A DNA stretch of 64,000 bases. Source: Lasiosphaeria ovina (taxonomy: Eukaryota; Ascomycota; Sordariomycetes; Sordariales; Lasiosphaeriaceae). The stretch is taken from assembly GCA_033439765.1 (NCBI GenBank), contig JAULSN010000005.1, positions 1,116,001 to 1,180,000 of the forward strand, in the 5' to 3' direction. The notes below the pieces were generated by a model, which worked only from the letters and a program-made list of their open reading frames with translations, was not told where the DNA came from and did no database searches. A program made the translations under genes and the position numbers. Within the stretch, counting starts at the first letter, position 1. Every line of letters starts with the position of its first letter. Below are positions 19,716-28,967 of this stretch, piece after piece.

Positions 19716-22178
19716 TCAGTCAACCACCTTGAGCATGTCGTACGCCTTGTGCGAGATTGCCTTCTTGACCGTGCTCAGAGGGTTCGTCTTGCGTTTCTTG
19801 GGGGCCGTCTCCTCGACCACCACGTCGTCGCCATCAGCGCTAACAACAACCTCGCCCTCTTCTTCCTCGTCCTCCTCTTCGCTGAACAGCCCCTTGTCCA
19901 GAAACACCTTGAGCATGGCCTGCGAGTAGCCGCTGACCAGCGACACGCCCTCCTCGTCGGCAGCCGCCGGCTTCGGGGCCACCGGGTCGCCGCTGCCGCT
20001 GCCGCCCGCGTAGCCCGCGCGGCCGCCGGCCAGGTTCCAAAACACCAGCTCGGGCACGTCATAGCCGGCCTCGGCAAAGTCCTTCTTGACACGTTCGTAG
20101 CTCGACGACCACCGGTCGCTGCTGAGCTCTGACGCGGCGTTGAACTGCATGTCGCTGAACACGAAGACGCGCTTGACCATGTCGTCCTTGGCGAGCTTGT
20201 GGCGCACGGCCATGGGCAGGATCAGGTCGCGGAAGACGGCGATAAAGTCGGTCGACATGTTCCACTCGGCTCTGGCGAGCGCCGCGTACTTCTGCGTCAG
20301 CGACTCGCTCAGGTCGATCTTCTGCACCGTAGGTGTGGAGCTGAAGGTGATGAAGGCGCCGCCGAAGGGCGGCTTGGTCACCTCGGCCAGCAGCAGCGAC
20401 AGCCCGATGGCGCTGTGCATGGGGCAGGTGCCGTCCGGGAACGTCGGGTATGTCATGCTACCCGACACGTCGCACACGGCGATGCTCGACTCTAGCGCGC
20501 CCGAGTCCTTGATGCGCTGCACCAGCGTGCGCCACTGGCCGTCGACCATCTTGGCGTCGAGGCTAAGGTTGGATAAGCGCGCCTGGACTAGGTCACGCGG
20601 TCGCTTCCGCGTCGATAGCTGTGTGTCGTAGCTGATGCCGAGCTGCGTGCTCGCGGCCTTGACGAGTACGCTGGGCAACAGCACGGCGCCGCTGATCTGC
20701 GCCTTGCCGCTGGCAACCTTGTCGATGTACTGCTCGAAGCGCTCGGGATCCTTCTCGATGAACGTCTTGGAGTGCGTGTTCATGGCGAGAGACGGCACGC
20801 GCTCGTATTTGATGTTTGCGTAGGTCTTGGCGGAGAGGTCGCGCTCGACGACCTCGAGGTGCCTGCGCAGCGAGGCCGTGGTCATGCGGTAGGCCTCGCG
20901 GGCGTGGCGCAGGTAGAGGGTGCGGTTTGCCTCGGTGTCGTTGTCGGCGCGGGAGATGGCGCTGGCGTCAAAGTGGCTCGTGGGGTACAGGATCTCGGCG
21001 ATCGACGACACGACAAACGTATGCTTGTCGTGGAAACGCTCGGTCGACGGGGCCCACTTGGCGCACAGCGAGATCTTGCGCATCTCCTTTGGGTTGGCGC
21101 TGTTGAGGAGGGCGAGGTCGGCTTTCAGCTGCTCTGCGAAGAGCCGTGCGACGGTGAGGTGGAGTGCGCGGTGCACTGGGTTGGTCTCGAAGGCGAGCAC
21201 GGCAGCACCGTGGCGCGCGTCCCGGAGCTTGTGTTGGTTTTCCTTGACTATGTCGGCTGGCAAACGAGGAGCATGCTTGTCTGGGCGTTCGATATTGAGG
21301 ATTTCGCGAGGACTGGCGAGGACGCTGAGCTTGTTGTTGACGGAGAGAGCGAGGATGTTCAGCAGGTCCTTCCAGTAGCCATGTGATACGCCGTTGCGCA
21401 CATCAAACCTTGTTGGGTCGCTCTCGTCCTGGTCGGCGTCGACAACCACCATGTCATCGAGGTCAGGATCTTTCTTGGCGACCTTTTTGGGAATGACGGG
21501 ACGGCTCAGCCAGCGGAGGTTGACGATCAGGGTGAGGGGGTGTTGCTCCGCGAGCCAGCCTGCGCAGCGGTAGAAGACCGCCCGCGAGCTCTTGCCCAGA
21601 TGGATGGATCGGGCGTTGAAGATGATCTTGAGCGTAGCCAGCGGGTCGTCCCTCCAGGCGGCATTGAGGAGCTTAAACAGGCGGGGGGCGGACACGGCTT
21701 CTTCGAGCTCAAAGAAGAGGTCGACTAGGCCCTTGTTAGTGGAGCGTAGGGCAATATCGCCGTTTTCGGTGAGCATCTTGTTCTCCATGTCCTTGGGGGG
21801 CTCGCTGTCGGCATCGACGGAGAGGAGGGCTTGCATGAATGGATGGTCGTTGGCCTGTTCATCACCGGCTGTTTGTCCAGCGCTGCTGGCGGGAGCGGAA
21901 GCCGAATCTATTGCAAGATTCTCAACCATCTCGCGGGCATCGGCGGTTGTCGAAGGGTCGGTGACGACGGTGAAGGAATCGTCCGTCATTGCCCGGTCAA
22001 CCGAGGCATGATGAGTCTCGGCGGCATCAACAAGCTCGGCGGACTCGTTGGACGCAGCGAACTTTGCCTTCAGGTAGTCGTCGAATTCGGCAGCAGACAA
22101 GGTGAGGGCGTCGGCCTGGGGCAAGAAGACGGGGCATTTCGCCTTGAGAAACCACGCCTCGCCCTGAGACTCGGCCAT
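19716..22178 (-). CDS. DUF2828-family protein with VWA-like C-terminal domain (820 aa)
   Basis: Intronless ORF from ATG 22176-22178 to a stop at 19716. The N-terminal half shows the conserved DUF2828 core (LFFELEEAVSAPRLFKLL, DDPLATLKIIFNARSIHLGK, YRCAGWLAEQHPLTLIVN, FDVRNGVSHGYWKDLLNIL). The C-terminal part has a von Willebrand A-like fold with a metal-site motif AVCDVSGSM at ~566-574, GGAFITFSS, and WNMSTDFIAVFRDLILPMAV. The DxSxS motif is intact, so divalent-metal binding is likely. Acidic runs (EEEDEEEEGE) and a basic stretch close the protein. Bacterial and eukaryotic relatives resemble the Ro60/TROVE plus VWA arrangement, which suggests RNA-protein binding, but the biochemical role is unknown. 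Confidence 0.88.
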   Translation of the reverse strand: MAESQGEAWFLKAKCPVFLPQADALTLSAAEFDDYLKAKFAASNESAELVDAAETHHASVDRAMTDDSFTVVTDPSTTADAREMVENLAIDSASAPASSAGQTAGDEQANDHPFMQALLSVDADSEPPKDMENKMLTENGDIALRSTNKGLVDLFFELEEAVSAPRLFKLLNAAWRDDPLATLKIIFNARSIHLGKSSRAVFYRCAGWLAEQHPLTLIVNLRWLSRPVIPKKVAKKDPDLDDMVVVDADQDESDPTRFDVRNGVSHGYWKDLLNILALSVNNKLSVLASPREILNIERPDKHAPRLPADIVKENQHKLRDARHGAAVLAFETNPVHRALHLTVARLFAEQLKADLALLNSANPKEMRKISLCAKWAPSTERFHDKHTFVVSSIAEILYPTSHFDASAISRADNDTEANRTLYLRHAREAYRMTTASLRRHLEVVERDLSAKTYANIKYERVPSLAMNTHSKTFIEKDPERFEQYIDKVASGKAQISGAVLLPSVLVKAASTQLGISYDTQLSTRKRPRDLVQARLSNLSLDAKMVDGQWRTLVQRIKDSGALESSIAVCDVSGSMTYPTFPDGTCPMHSAIGLSLLLAEVTKPPFGGAFITFSSTPTVQKIDLSESLTQKYAALARAEWNMSTDFIAVFRDLILPMAVRHKLAKDDMVKRVFVFSDMQFNAASELSSDRWSSSYERVKKDFAEAGYDVPELVFWNLAGGRAGYAGGSGSGDPVAPKPAAADEEGVSLVSGYSQAMLKVFLDKGLFSEEEDEEEEGEVVVSADGDDVVVEETAPKKRKTNPLSTVKKAISHKAYDMLKVVD

Positions 22179-22723
22179 GGCTGCGATTCTGACAGTCGGG
22201 TAGATGAATGCAAACGGCGAGTGGATTGGGTGATGAATGCGAAGTTGTGTTGCGTTGTGTTTTTGGGAAGAAGAAAGTCAAGCCGGGGAGCAAACACAGT
22301 CGAGGTGAAGGGGTGGTTAAGGTGAAGAAGGCGGGGGCAGAGCCAACTCTAATTACGGCCAACAGAATTGCAGTCGGCCGCCTGCAGCCAACCGCTTTGG
22401 CGTGTGACTCAGACCGGCCTTTCGAATTCTAAAAAGAGTAAGTCACGTGTCGTTGCCGTGGTTGCCTACATTTCTATACAGCGAATTGGGGGGAGATGGG
22501 ATTGAAGTGAGGTCAAGAAAATTACTGGATGAAAGCGACGCAACATCGTGGTTTGGCAGATGGGTAATCCGTGCTGTCATACTCGAGGTAGAGGCTCTCG
22601 CCAACTGCTGCGGTCTGTGCGCAGTGGTGGTGCAGGCGTTGACAGGCCAGGGGGCCCTGTAACATTAGGCCAAAAGCCCCACACTTAGGCAGGCGGGCAG
22701 TTAACCTAACCCCGCAAAATTAC
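22179..22723. other. intergenic upstream of the DUF2828 gene
   Basis: Overlapping short ORFs only. The region just right of 22178 should be the minus-strand promoter. A cacgtg E-box-type hexamer occurs at 22444-22449. Confidence 0.35.
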
Positions 22724-22726
22724 CTA

Positions 22727-22897
22727 CAGTCAGGTCCCCTGTTTAAGCAACAATTCAGGCAGACCAAACATACTGTGTAAGTTGCAGAAAAGGGTGCGGT
22801 GTTTCGGTGAGAACAGGGAATTCAGACAGGCCAAACCGGTTGCTCATACTGTGCAAGTTGCAATAAATGGGGGTTGCTTAAACAGGGGACCTGACTG
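22727..22897. mobile_element. 171-bp MITE with perfect inverted repeats and TA target duplication
   Basis: Sequences 22724-22751 and 22873-22900 are perfect inverted copies over 28 bp. TA lies at both outer borders (22725-22726 and 22898-22899), leaving 25-bp terminal repeats that begin cagtcaggtcccctgtttaa. The interior carries two diverged direct copies of a block (start ~22753 and ~22822) sharing caggc(a)gaccaaac and catactgtg(t/c)aagttgca. There is no coding capacity. TA duplication and size indicate a Tc1/mariner-type MITE. Its terminal sequence is unrelated to the Fot1-type element at 9550-11410. Confidence 0.9.
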
Positions 22898-22900
22898 TAG

Positions 22901-23323
22901 TGAAACAGCCTGGTGTTGAGTGGGGATTGCGGGTCCGGAATTCAACATCATTAGCAGTGGCTTGGCGCAGTGGATTTACTGATTACCTACGGAATATCCA
23001 AATCTAGGTCCGCGAAATTCCTTATTCGTCCGTAGTCTTAAACATTGTCAACGCGCTCCCCCGAGGCCCTTACGGGCGCTGCGTGTACATGTATGGCCAG
23101 GACACATGGTGTCAACTTGCACTCAAGATATTACTTCTTCGACATCGCCACCACCCGCCGACGGTGGACCAGTCTCTAGGCCCCAGCTCTCCCAGTCCAC
23201 CCAACTCAAGCATTTGACCATCAAAAGAGAGCTTCCGTATCGCCAACTTCAACCAACTCTACAAACCGCCATCATCTTCATCTCCCGTCACCACGAATCG
23301 GTTAGGCTACCGCAGCCGCAACC
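22901..23323. other. intergenic / 5' region of Hce2-like gene
   Basis: A 74-codon ORF at 23106-23327 is Ser/Thr/Pro/Gln-rich and most likely spurious UTR. CT-rich and CAAC-rich tracts near 23150-23300 resemble a fungal promoter/5' UTR. Confidence 0.35.
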
Positions 23324-23817
23324 ATGAAGTGGCCCTTCTCGCTGTCGCTGGCGCCCATTTGGCCCACTGCGTCCCCACCGCCTCGGGTCTGAACGCGAGG
23401 TCGTCGATCCAACTCCAAAAGCGCGACGGCTTTTGCAAAGGATTCTTCGCCGAGGCCCCCCTCGATACTGGGATCAGCGCCCCCAAGAAAATCGACTGCG
23501 AGGCCGCCGTCGCCGCGCTGAAACTGAACGGCGCGCGCACCTGGTCGCTGAATCTCGACACCAAGCAGCGTGAACTCGCCGTCCATGGAACTTGCGCCCT
23601 GTCGGTGTGGAACCCGAACGCCGAGTCGATCGATATTGGCGAAGCCGACCTTATCGACGTGATTCAGTTCTTCACGGTCTCCTTCCCGAACAGGGGCTAC
23701 GTCAAGGGGAGCGGCACGCTGTGGTGCAACGAGGATGGGGAAGGGAACAGGAAGGACTTGCCGTTCAAGCTCGATTACCCAGACGGCAACGTCAACGGGG
23801 GCGGTCTCAAGCTGTAG
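23324..23817 (+). pseudogene. Ecp2/Hce2-like small secreted protein with out-of-frame start
   Basis: The frame ending at TAG 23815-23817 encodes about 160 residues: a hydrophobic leader ending near HLAHC, then a spaced-cysteine protein with KKIDCEAAVAAL, RTWSLNLDTK, ELAVHGTCALSVW, IDIGEADLIDVIQFF and KGSGTLWCN. The order D-C / W / GTC / IG-x-x-D-(L/I)-x-D-(V/I)I / G-x-GT-x-x-C fits Hce2, the homologues of the Ecp2 effector, and the protein should be extracellular. The only well-placed ATG (23324-23326) is in a different frame and meets TGA after about 22 codons; the coding frame itself has no ATG back to an upstream TGA. Either a one-base change separates the ATG from the leader, or an upstream exon supplies the start. 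The body shows no other damage. The call as Hce2 is by pattern only. Confidence 0.6.
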
Positions 23818-24430
23818 TATCAGAATACCTAGCTTTGATGGTCTCAAGGCGTGAAAGGAACGGCGGGCCAAAATTGTTCTTTGACTTTTTTGTTCTAAAA
23901 GAATAGGAAATACTGCATTATACCGACATAACTGTCAGAAACTACCGCTGCGCTAAAAAGCACGGAACGTTTATTACTTGTACCTATGCAGTGTAATTGC
24001 TGTTATTTCTGGCATTATCCCCAAACCACACAAGGCTGCCTTTCGCCAACTAGGTAGGTAGGTATGGGGCGAGAACGGAAAGCGGTTGGGCTCGCAGATG
24101 TCGATAAGCTCACTTCAGACCTCCGTACCAATTATTATCTGTATACCTGGGTGACACAGCAGCTTATCTTCATCCAATGATGTCGAGTCCAAGCTGGAGA
24201 CAGGGTGGCAAGAACCCGGGGCTGGCAGGTACTTGCATGTACAAAGCAGAAGCTTGGTAGACTGACTCAATGCGAGGTTTCGGGGAGTCGCCCACCGACT
24301 GGTTAGGTTGGGTGCCAAGACATCAGTGTGGGAATTTACGCAGCTCCCATTTCCAACACCTCATTTCTTTCCCCGCACTGCTTTCTGTCCAGTTTGTTAC
24401 TGATCAGAGCTAGCAAACCAAATCATCACC
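23818..24430. other. intergenic, nothing recognised
   Basis: No supported ORF. Contains a doubled taggtaggtaggta tract near 24050. The last ~100 bases are probably the promoter and 5' UTR of the HET gene at 24431. Confidence 0.35.
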
Positions 24431-26602
24431 ATGCCTGAGGCTGTTGCGATCAACTGCTCCTGCTCTGACGCAAACAAGCCGCGTCCTCCGGTCACGAACT
24501 GCACACCACCACCTGCATCAAAGAATGACCTCTGCGTGCAGTGCGCGTCCCTCGACTTTGCTGTCAACGTCCTATCGGGACAGCGCTCAGGACAGCAACT
24601 CCGGTTACGTGGCTCCAGAGCGTCCAGCTGTCCTCTCTGTCGCTTTCTTGCCACCGTCGTCTGTAGCAAGTACCCATTGGTCGATCCCGACGATGACATT
24701 TTTGTATTCTTCGGGACTATGCGCGTTAAAGATGTGGCTTTTGACCAGCTCTTCAACAGGAACAGTGAGGGCCGCAAAGTATTGGACAAATTCTACGCCA
24801 TCGCACTAACCAAAGCGCTGTACGATAACGGTAAACAAGAATTCTGCATTCTCCCCGCTGTCAAAGTCTTGGAAGACAGCGGACTTCCGGCGCTCGGTGG
24901 TAGGCAAATCCATCCAGGCTCGATCGACTTCAACATACTCAACGGGTGGCTTGACTACTGCAAAAACCACCATGGCGAGACCTGCGGACCCTTTCCAGGC
25001 TACCCTCAGCGGCTTCCCAATCTGAGGGTGATTGACTGCGAGACGCGAGCGATTGTCACTGCGCCAGAAGGCTGCCGTTTTGTGGCTCTAAGCTACGTGT
25101 GGGGCTCTCAAGGCGCCAAGGACGCTGGCCGGCGAAGCCTCTTGCCGGATCATGTGCCACGGACTATCGGCGATGCCTTGCAGGGAACCCTTAGGCTCGG
25201 GCTACGCTATCTCTGGGTTGACCAGTACTGCATTGACCAGAGCGACGAAGCCGATCTCGAACAGCAGATATCCGTCATGGATATGGCGTATAACCTCGCC
25301 ACCGTTACGATAATTGCCGCCGCTGGGGACGACGCCTCCTTTGGTCTTCCAGGGGTGGGATTAACCACACGCGTGGAGCAGCCAGCTATTATCCTGAATG
25401 GAGAGACCTGGGTATCCTGTTTCGAGTCTGAGCCCAATAAAATCAGAAGATCGAAATGGTCCAAGAGAGGTTGGACGTATCAAGAAGGGCTATTTTCAAG
25501 GCGACGTCTCTTCTTTACTGAAGAACAAGTCTACTTCGAATGTAACAACACCTGTTGCCAAGAGACGATTGCCTATGACCTTCATAATCTAAATGACATA
25601 GCCGATAGCTTCTAAGGGCTCTTCACAGGTGGATTCAGCAATCAGTTCAAAGCGGGCTTCGACTACCATATCAAGGTCATGACTACCAGAGACCTCACAT
25701 TTGGAAAGGATGTAATCAAGGCTATGCAGGGCATCTTCCGGGCATTTTCTACCATGCCGTCACCAATTCGCCACATCTGGGGCATACCTGTGGATCGTTA
25801 TGACTCAGAAAACTCCTGCTGGCCACCAAACAGATCGCCACTTATGCAGCTTCCAGGAAAGAAGGATCTTTTCGCGGAATATTACGATTCCGTCTTCTCT
25901 AGGGGTCTTTGTTGGTATACGGATCAGCCCTCGCGGCGCCGGGAGGGATTTCCATCCTGGTCTTGGGCCGGTTGGACGGGAGCCCTGCGCGACGTATATC
26001 TGTGGGGCTTCCCATCACGTTTTGGAGACTCCGAGGTCAAGGTCTGGCTCTTGATGGAAGACGGGGATTGTGAGAGACTGGACGAGCAGGTGGTGTCCAG
26101 CGCAAATTGGCAAGGTGCGCTGGCGATACCCTACCAACCCATCGTTCGCATTGAGGCCTGGACTGTGAGAGTCCGGCTCAGGTATATTGCCGGCGGACTT
26201 CCCGACACAAAGACGCATTTTCAGAACAACCATCACAGCCCCACATACTTTGTATGTGCCCAGATTGCGAGCAGGAAGCCTCCTTCCTCTTATGGCACGC
26301 ATTACTAGTCGTTCCTTCAATCCGTCCAGGTTACTAAGGGCGATGACTTTCATCAAGTGCTGTGCGAGGAGGAATTTGCATGCATTTTGCTGTCTAAACA
26401 AGAGGGCTTTGGGTTGGTTTGTAGAAAAGGAGGCGACTCTTGGGAGAGAATTGGAAGTGTTGACCTCGCATCGTCCCATTTCGAAGGCCCTGCGGACTCA
26501 TCAGATAGATTCGACGGCGCCCGCCCCATGTACAACAACTTTCATTCTCGGGATCTGTTCGAATGCCTCCCCCGCAAAGAAGAAACATTTTTGCTAGGAT
26601 AG
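24431..26602 (+). pseudogene. HET-domain gene, nearly intact, with one internal TAA
   Basis: The model is two exons, 24431..26251 and 26309..26602, joined by a 57-bp intron (GTATGT donor, ACTAG acceptor) that removes an in-frame TAG. Landmarks: an N-terminal Cys cluster (LCVQCASLDF, SSCPLCRFLA), the HET core (CRFVALSYVWG, LGLRYLWVDQYCIDQSD, MDMAYNLATVTIIAAAG), SKWSKRGWTYQEGLFSRRRL, FTEEQVYFECNNTCC, and a C-terminal GFPSWSWAGWTG block. One TAA remains at 25613-25615 between IADSF and GLFTGG. A GT-AG intron could be drawn around it (donor ~25540), but it would delete the conserved-looking VYFECN-x-x-CC block, so a true nonsense mutation is preferred. If read as intact, the protein would be ~700 aa and would act in vegetative incompatibility. 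Confidence 0.8.
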
Positions 26603-26841
26603 CCGGTAATTGGCACCCGGTGAATGAAAGTTGTGGGTGGTTATCATATTGAAAAGGGCCCACAATCATACAACTCATAAAGGCTTTATAGGTACCTAAC
26701 TTCATACAACTATTATACAGTGCTAAGGTCCCCTAGTGGGGTGCCCTGATCAAAGCTCTAATGGAAACCTTAGCTCTTCTACCTAGGTGACTGAGCCTGT
26801 CTTCCCATTTTCTGCTTGCGGCAAATGACACAACATCACGA

Positions 26842-28967
26842 TCACCCTGCAATATCGACGCTTTCGGGTTCAGTCGTGTCTATCAGCGGTGGTTGCGTGG
26901 TTGAGGTCGAGCCTTCTTCTGGTACTCGGCTCGATGTCGCCTCGGCAACGAACTCGGTGATCCACCGGACGAGTCTTCTGTAGCCAACGTCTTCTTCATC
27001 GGCAAACCGGCAAATGTCTCGATGGCTAGCCCAAATAGTCTCTTGTATCTCGAAAGGCAGGCCAATGAAGGCAGACCCTACACTCACGATAGGCTACAGA
27101 TTTCTCTTGGTCAGCAGGCAATCTCGCACATGCAGTCCGAGGACACCTACAGGAAAGAATGCCATAACTGGCAATTCCTCGGCAAAGGAGCATATCTTGA
27201 AATGGTGGCTTCTTCTGAGAAAATCTGTATTTACTCGATCCAGTATATCGGAGTCATGGCGGAGAGTCTGGACAAGCTTGATGTTCATGCCTCGCCAAAA
27301 ATGAGTGATTGCAGCGCCGGCCCATCCTAGCCTAGCATATCCGGAGCCGCGGTGAGGAGTGCCAAGGAAGATTATTCCGTACGTGCTGTTGAAAATCTTG
27401 GTATCCCGGAGACTTGCTCCAGCCGCGTTTGCCTTGCAGAGAGCCTAGTGTCGTTAGAGGGTTTGGGAATGCATAATTAGATAGAATACCGACTATCTTT
27501 GGAGAGAAAAACTCACGTCCTTAATCACAATACCACCAAGGCTATGCCCAACGAAGATTATCGGACGCTTATTAGTCTTGGGTTAGCGCGTGCGCACAAT
27601 CCAGGCATTCGCAACATTTTTCCCGGTGACTAACATCGGGATTGTCCCCCCTCATGTTTTGCAGATCTGACAGAAGCATGCTGGCGTGGCGGCCGATGGA
27701 ATTGTGAGATGCTCCCCGCCACCGCATAACCGTGGAATCATATCCGAACGCCATAATGCGCGCTCCGGGCAGCGTGTGGGGGAGGAAGTCGCGGGGCCAG
27801 CAACGGCCGTCCTTGGTCCAAGTTCTCGTTCGATGCCCGTTGAGGCCGTGTACCAGGATGATACTAAATATCCAGAGACGTTAAGTTACAACGGTCATTA
27901 ATACCGACCTACTGTTAAGGTAACGTCGGCCACTCACTCTGCAATTTCTGTGCTCGAGCCGTCGCCACCATGGAGAACCCGAAACCCAATGCCCTCGCCA
28001 GGATCGTCGTCTAGCTCGATGCCTCGATGAGCGCCTCGGCGCCGTCTTCGTCGATTGCGGAGGCGTGGTGCCCCGAGGCAGAGAGCCAACAAGCCCAAAG
28101 AGATGATGCCAGCTATCAGCCCGGCGATGGCTCCACGGGACCAAGAAGGGGGCGGCGGCGGTTCGGTGACAGGACTGCCTGGTGGAGGATCAGTGATAGT
28201 TGGCGTCGGTGTTGGAAGCGGCCGTTGGCGACTCGGTATACCCGTGTCTCCCGGTGAAGACGGGTCACCGCTGAAATCCCCCTTGCGCCACTGTATGATT
28301 ATGTGAGACACCGAGACACCCGTGTTATATGACTGCGCTGGCAAGATTATCGGCCAGCTACCAGACAAAACCGTTGTTGTACGAAGGCCGATGCTCCATG
28401 GATTCGAGACGGCCCATGGGTGGTAGTAGATAACCGAAACGGTTAGGGGTGATTCGAGTTTCGGCAACACGCTGGTGTATGGCATGCTGCATTTTTTGTG
28501 GGGGGCCCACGGAAGCTCGGGGAATGGTTGCAGACAAGAAACGAAACCGCTGGAACAGCGACTGAGTTGATATCATGGATTGCTGCGGTACAGCTTTGGC
28601 ACTGCACTCACCTTGGAACACAGGTAGCCCTCCATTCTACCGTGTCGACTCCAAGTGGATCTAGTCCTACGTGGGCATCCTGAGTCGTGTAGCCCATGGG
28701 ACAGCGGCCGGGGCTGTAATACCCTGTCATCTCGGGTGGACAGCAACTCGGATCCAACCCAACGCAGCCTTCGTAAATATCCACGATTCGCTGCCGGTGG
28801 ACGATTGTCAGTGATGAACACTCTGGTGCCGGGGTGAATACCGTAGTGAGCGGCTGCCGGCTCGTTGATGATGTTGCGCGGGGGCCATTAGCAATATTAG
28901 CCGCCGCCCAAGCTGCCCAACTGAGGACTCGTAATAAGGTTAGAAATGGTATGAGAGTATTACACAT
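26842..28967 (-). CDS. membrane-anchored SERAC1-like alpha/beta hydrolase with extracellular cysteine domain, 6 exons (576 aa)
   Basis: Model complement(join(26842..27093,27151..27444,27517..27567,27635..27863,27938..28486,28612..28967)), every phase consistent. Residues 1-23 form a signal peptide. Residues ~25-200 are an extracellular region with a cysteine cluster (CVGLDPSCCPPEMTGYYSPG), followed by a Pro-rich stalk. A membrane helix lies at ~237-257 (GAIAGLIAGIISLGLLALCL), with a stop-transfer block RNRRRRRRG after it. A cytosolic alpha/beta hydrolase follows: FRVLHGGDGSSTEIA-DIILVHGLNGH, WPRDFLPHTLPGARIMAFGY, nucleophile elbow FVGHSLGG (Ser ~387), IIFLGTPHRGS, and C-terminal HRDICRFADEEDVGYRRLV. 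Introns of 57-125 bp have GTGAGT, GTTAGT or GTAGGT donors. There is no ATG between the membrane helix and the hydrolase, so the enzyme cannot start by itself. Relatives of each half usually occur as separate proteins. The substrate is unknown (ester or lipid, by family). Confidence 0.75.

Noticed and set aside
19840..22325. Many ORFs opposite the DUF2828 gene
   Set aside because: Shadows of a GC-rich coding region; they lack independent motifs and starts.
26307..26308. An apparent second in-frame stop (TAG) in the HET gene at 24431-26602
   Set aside because: A canonical 57-bp intron (GTATGT at 26252 to ACTAG ending 26308) removes it in phase 0.
27094..27150. An in-frame TAG suggesting that the esterase gene is truncated
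   Set aside because: A 57-bp intron with GTAGGT donor and gctgac branch site removes it and restores the conserved C-terminal HRDICRF region.
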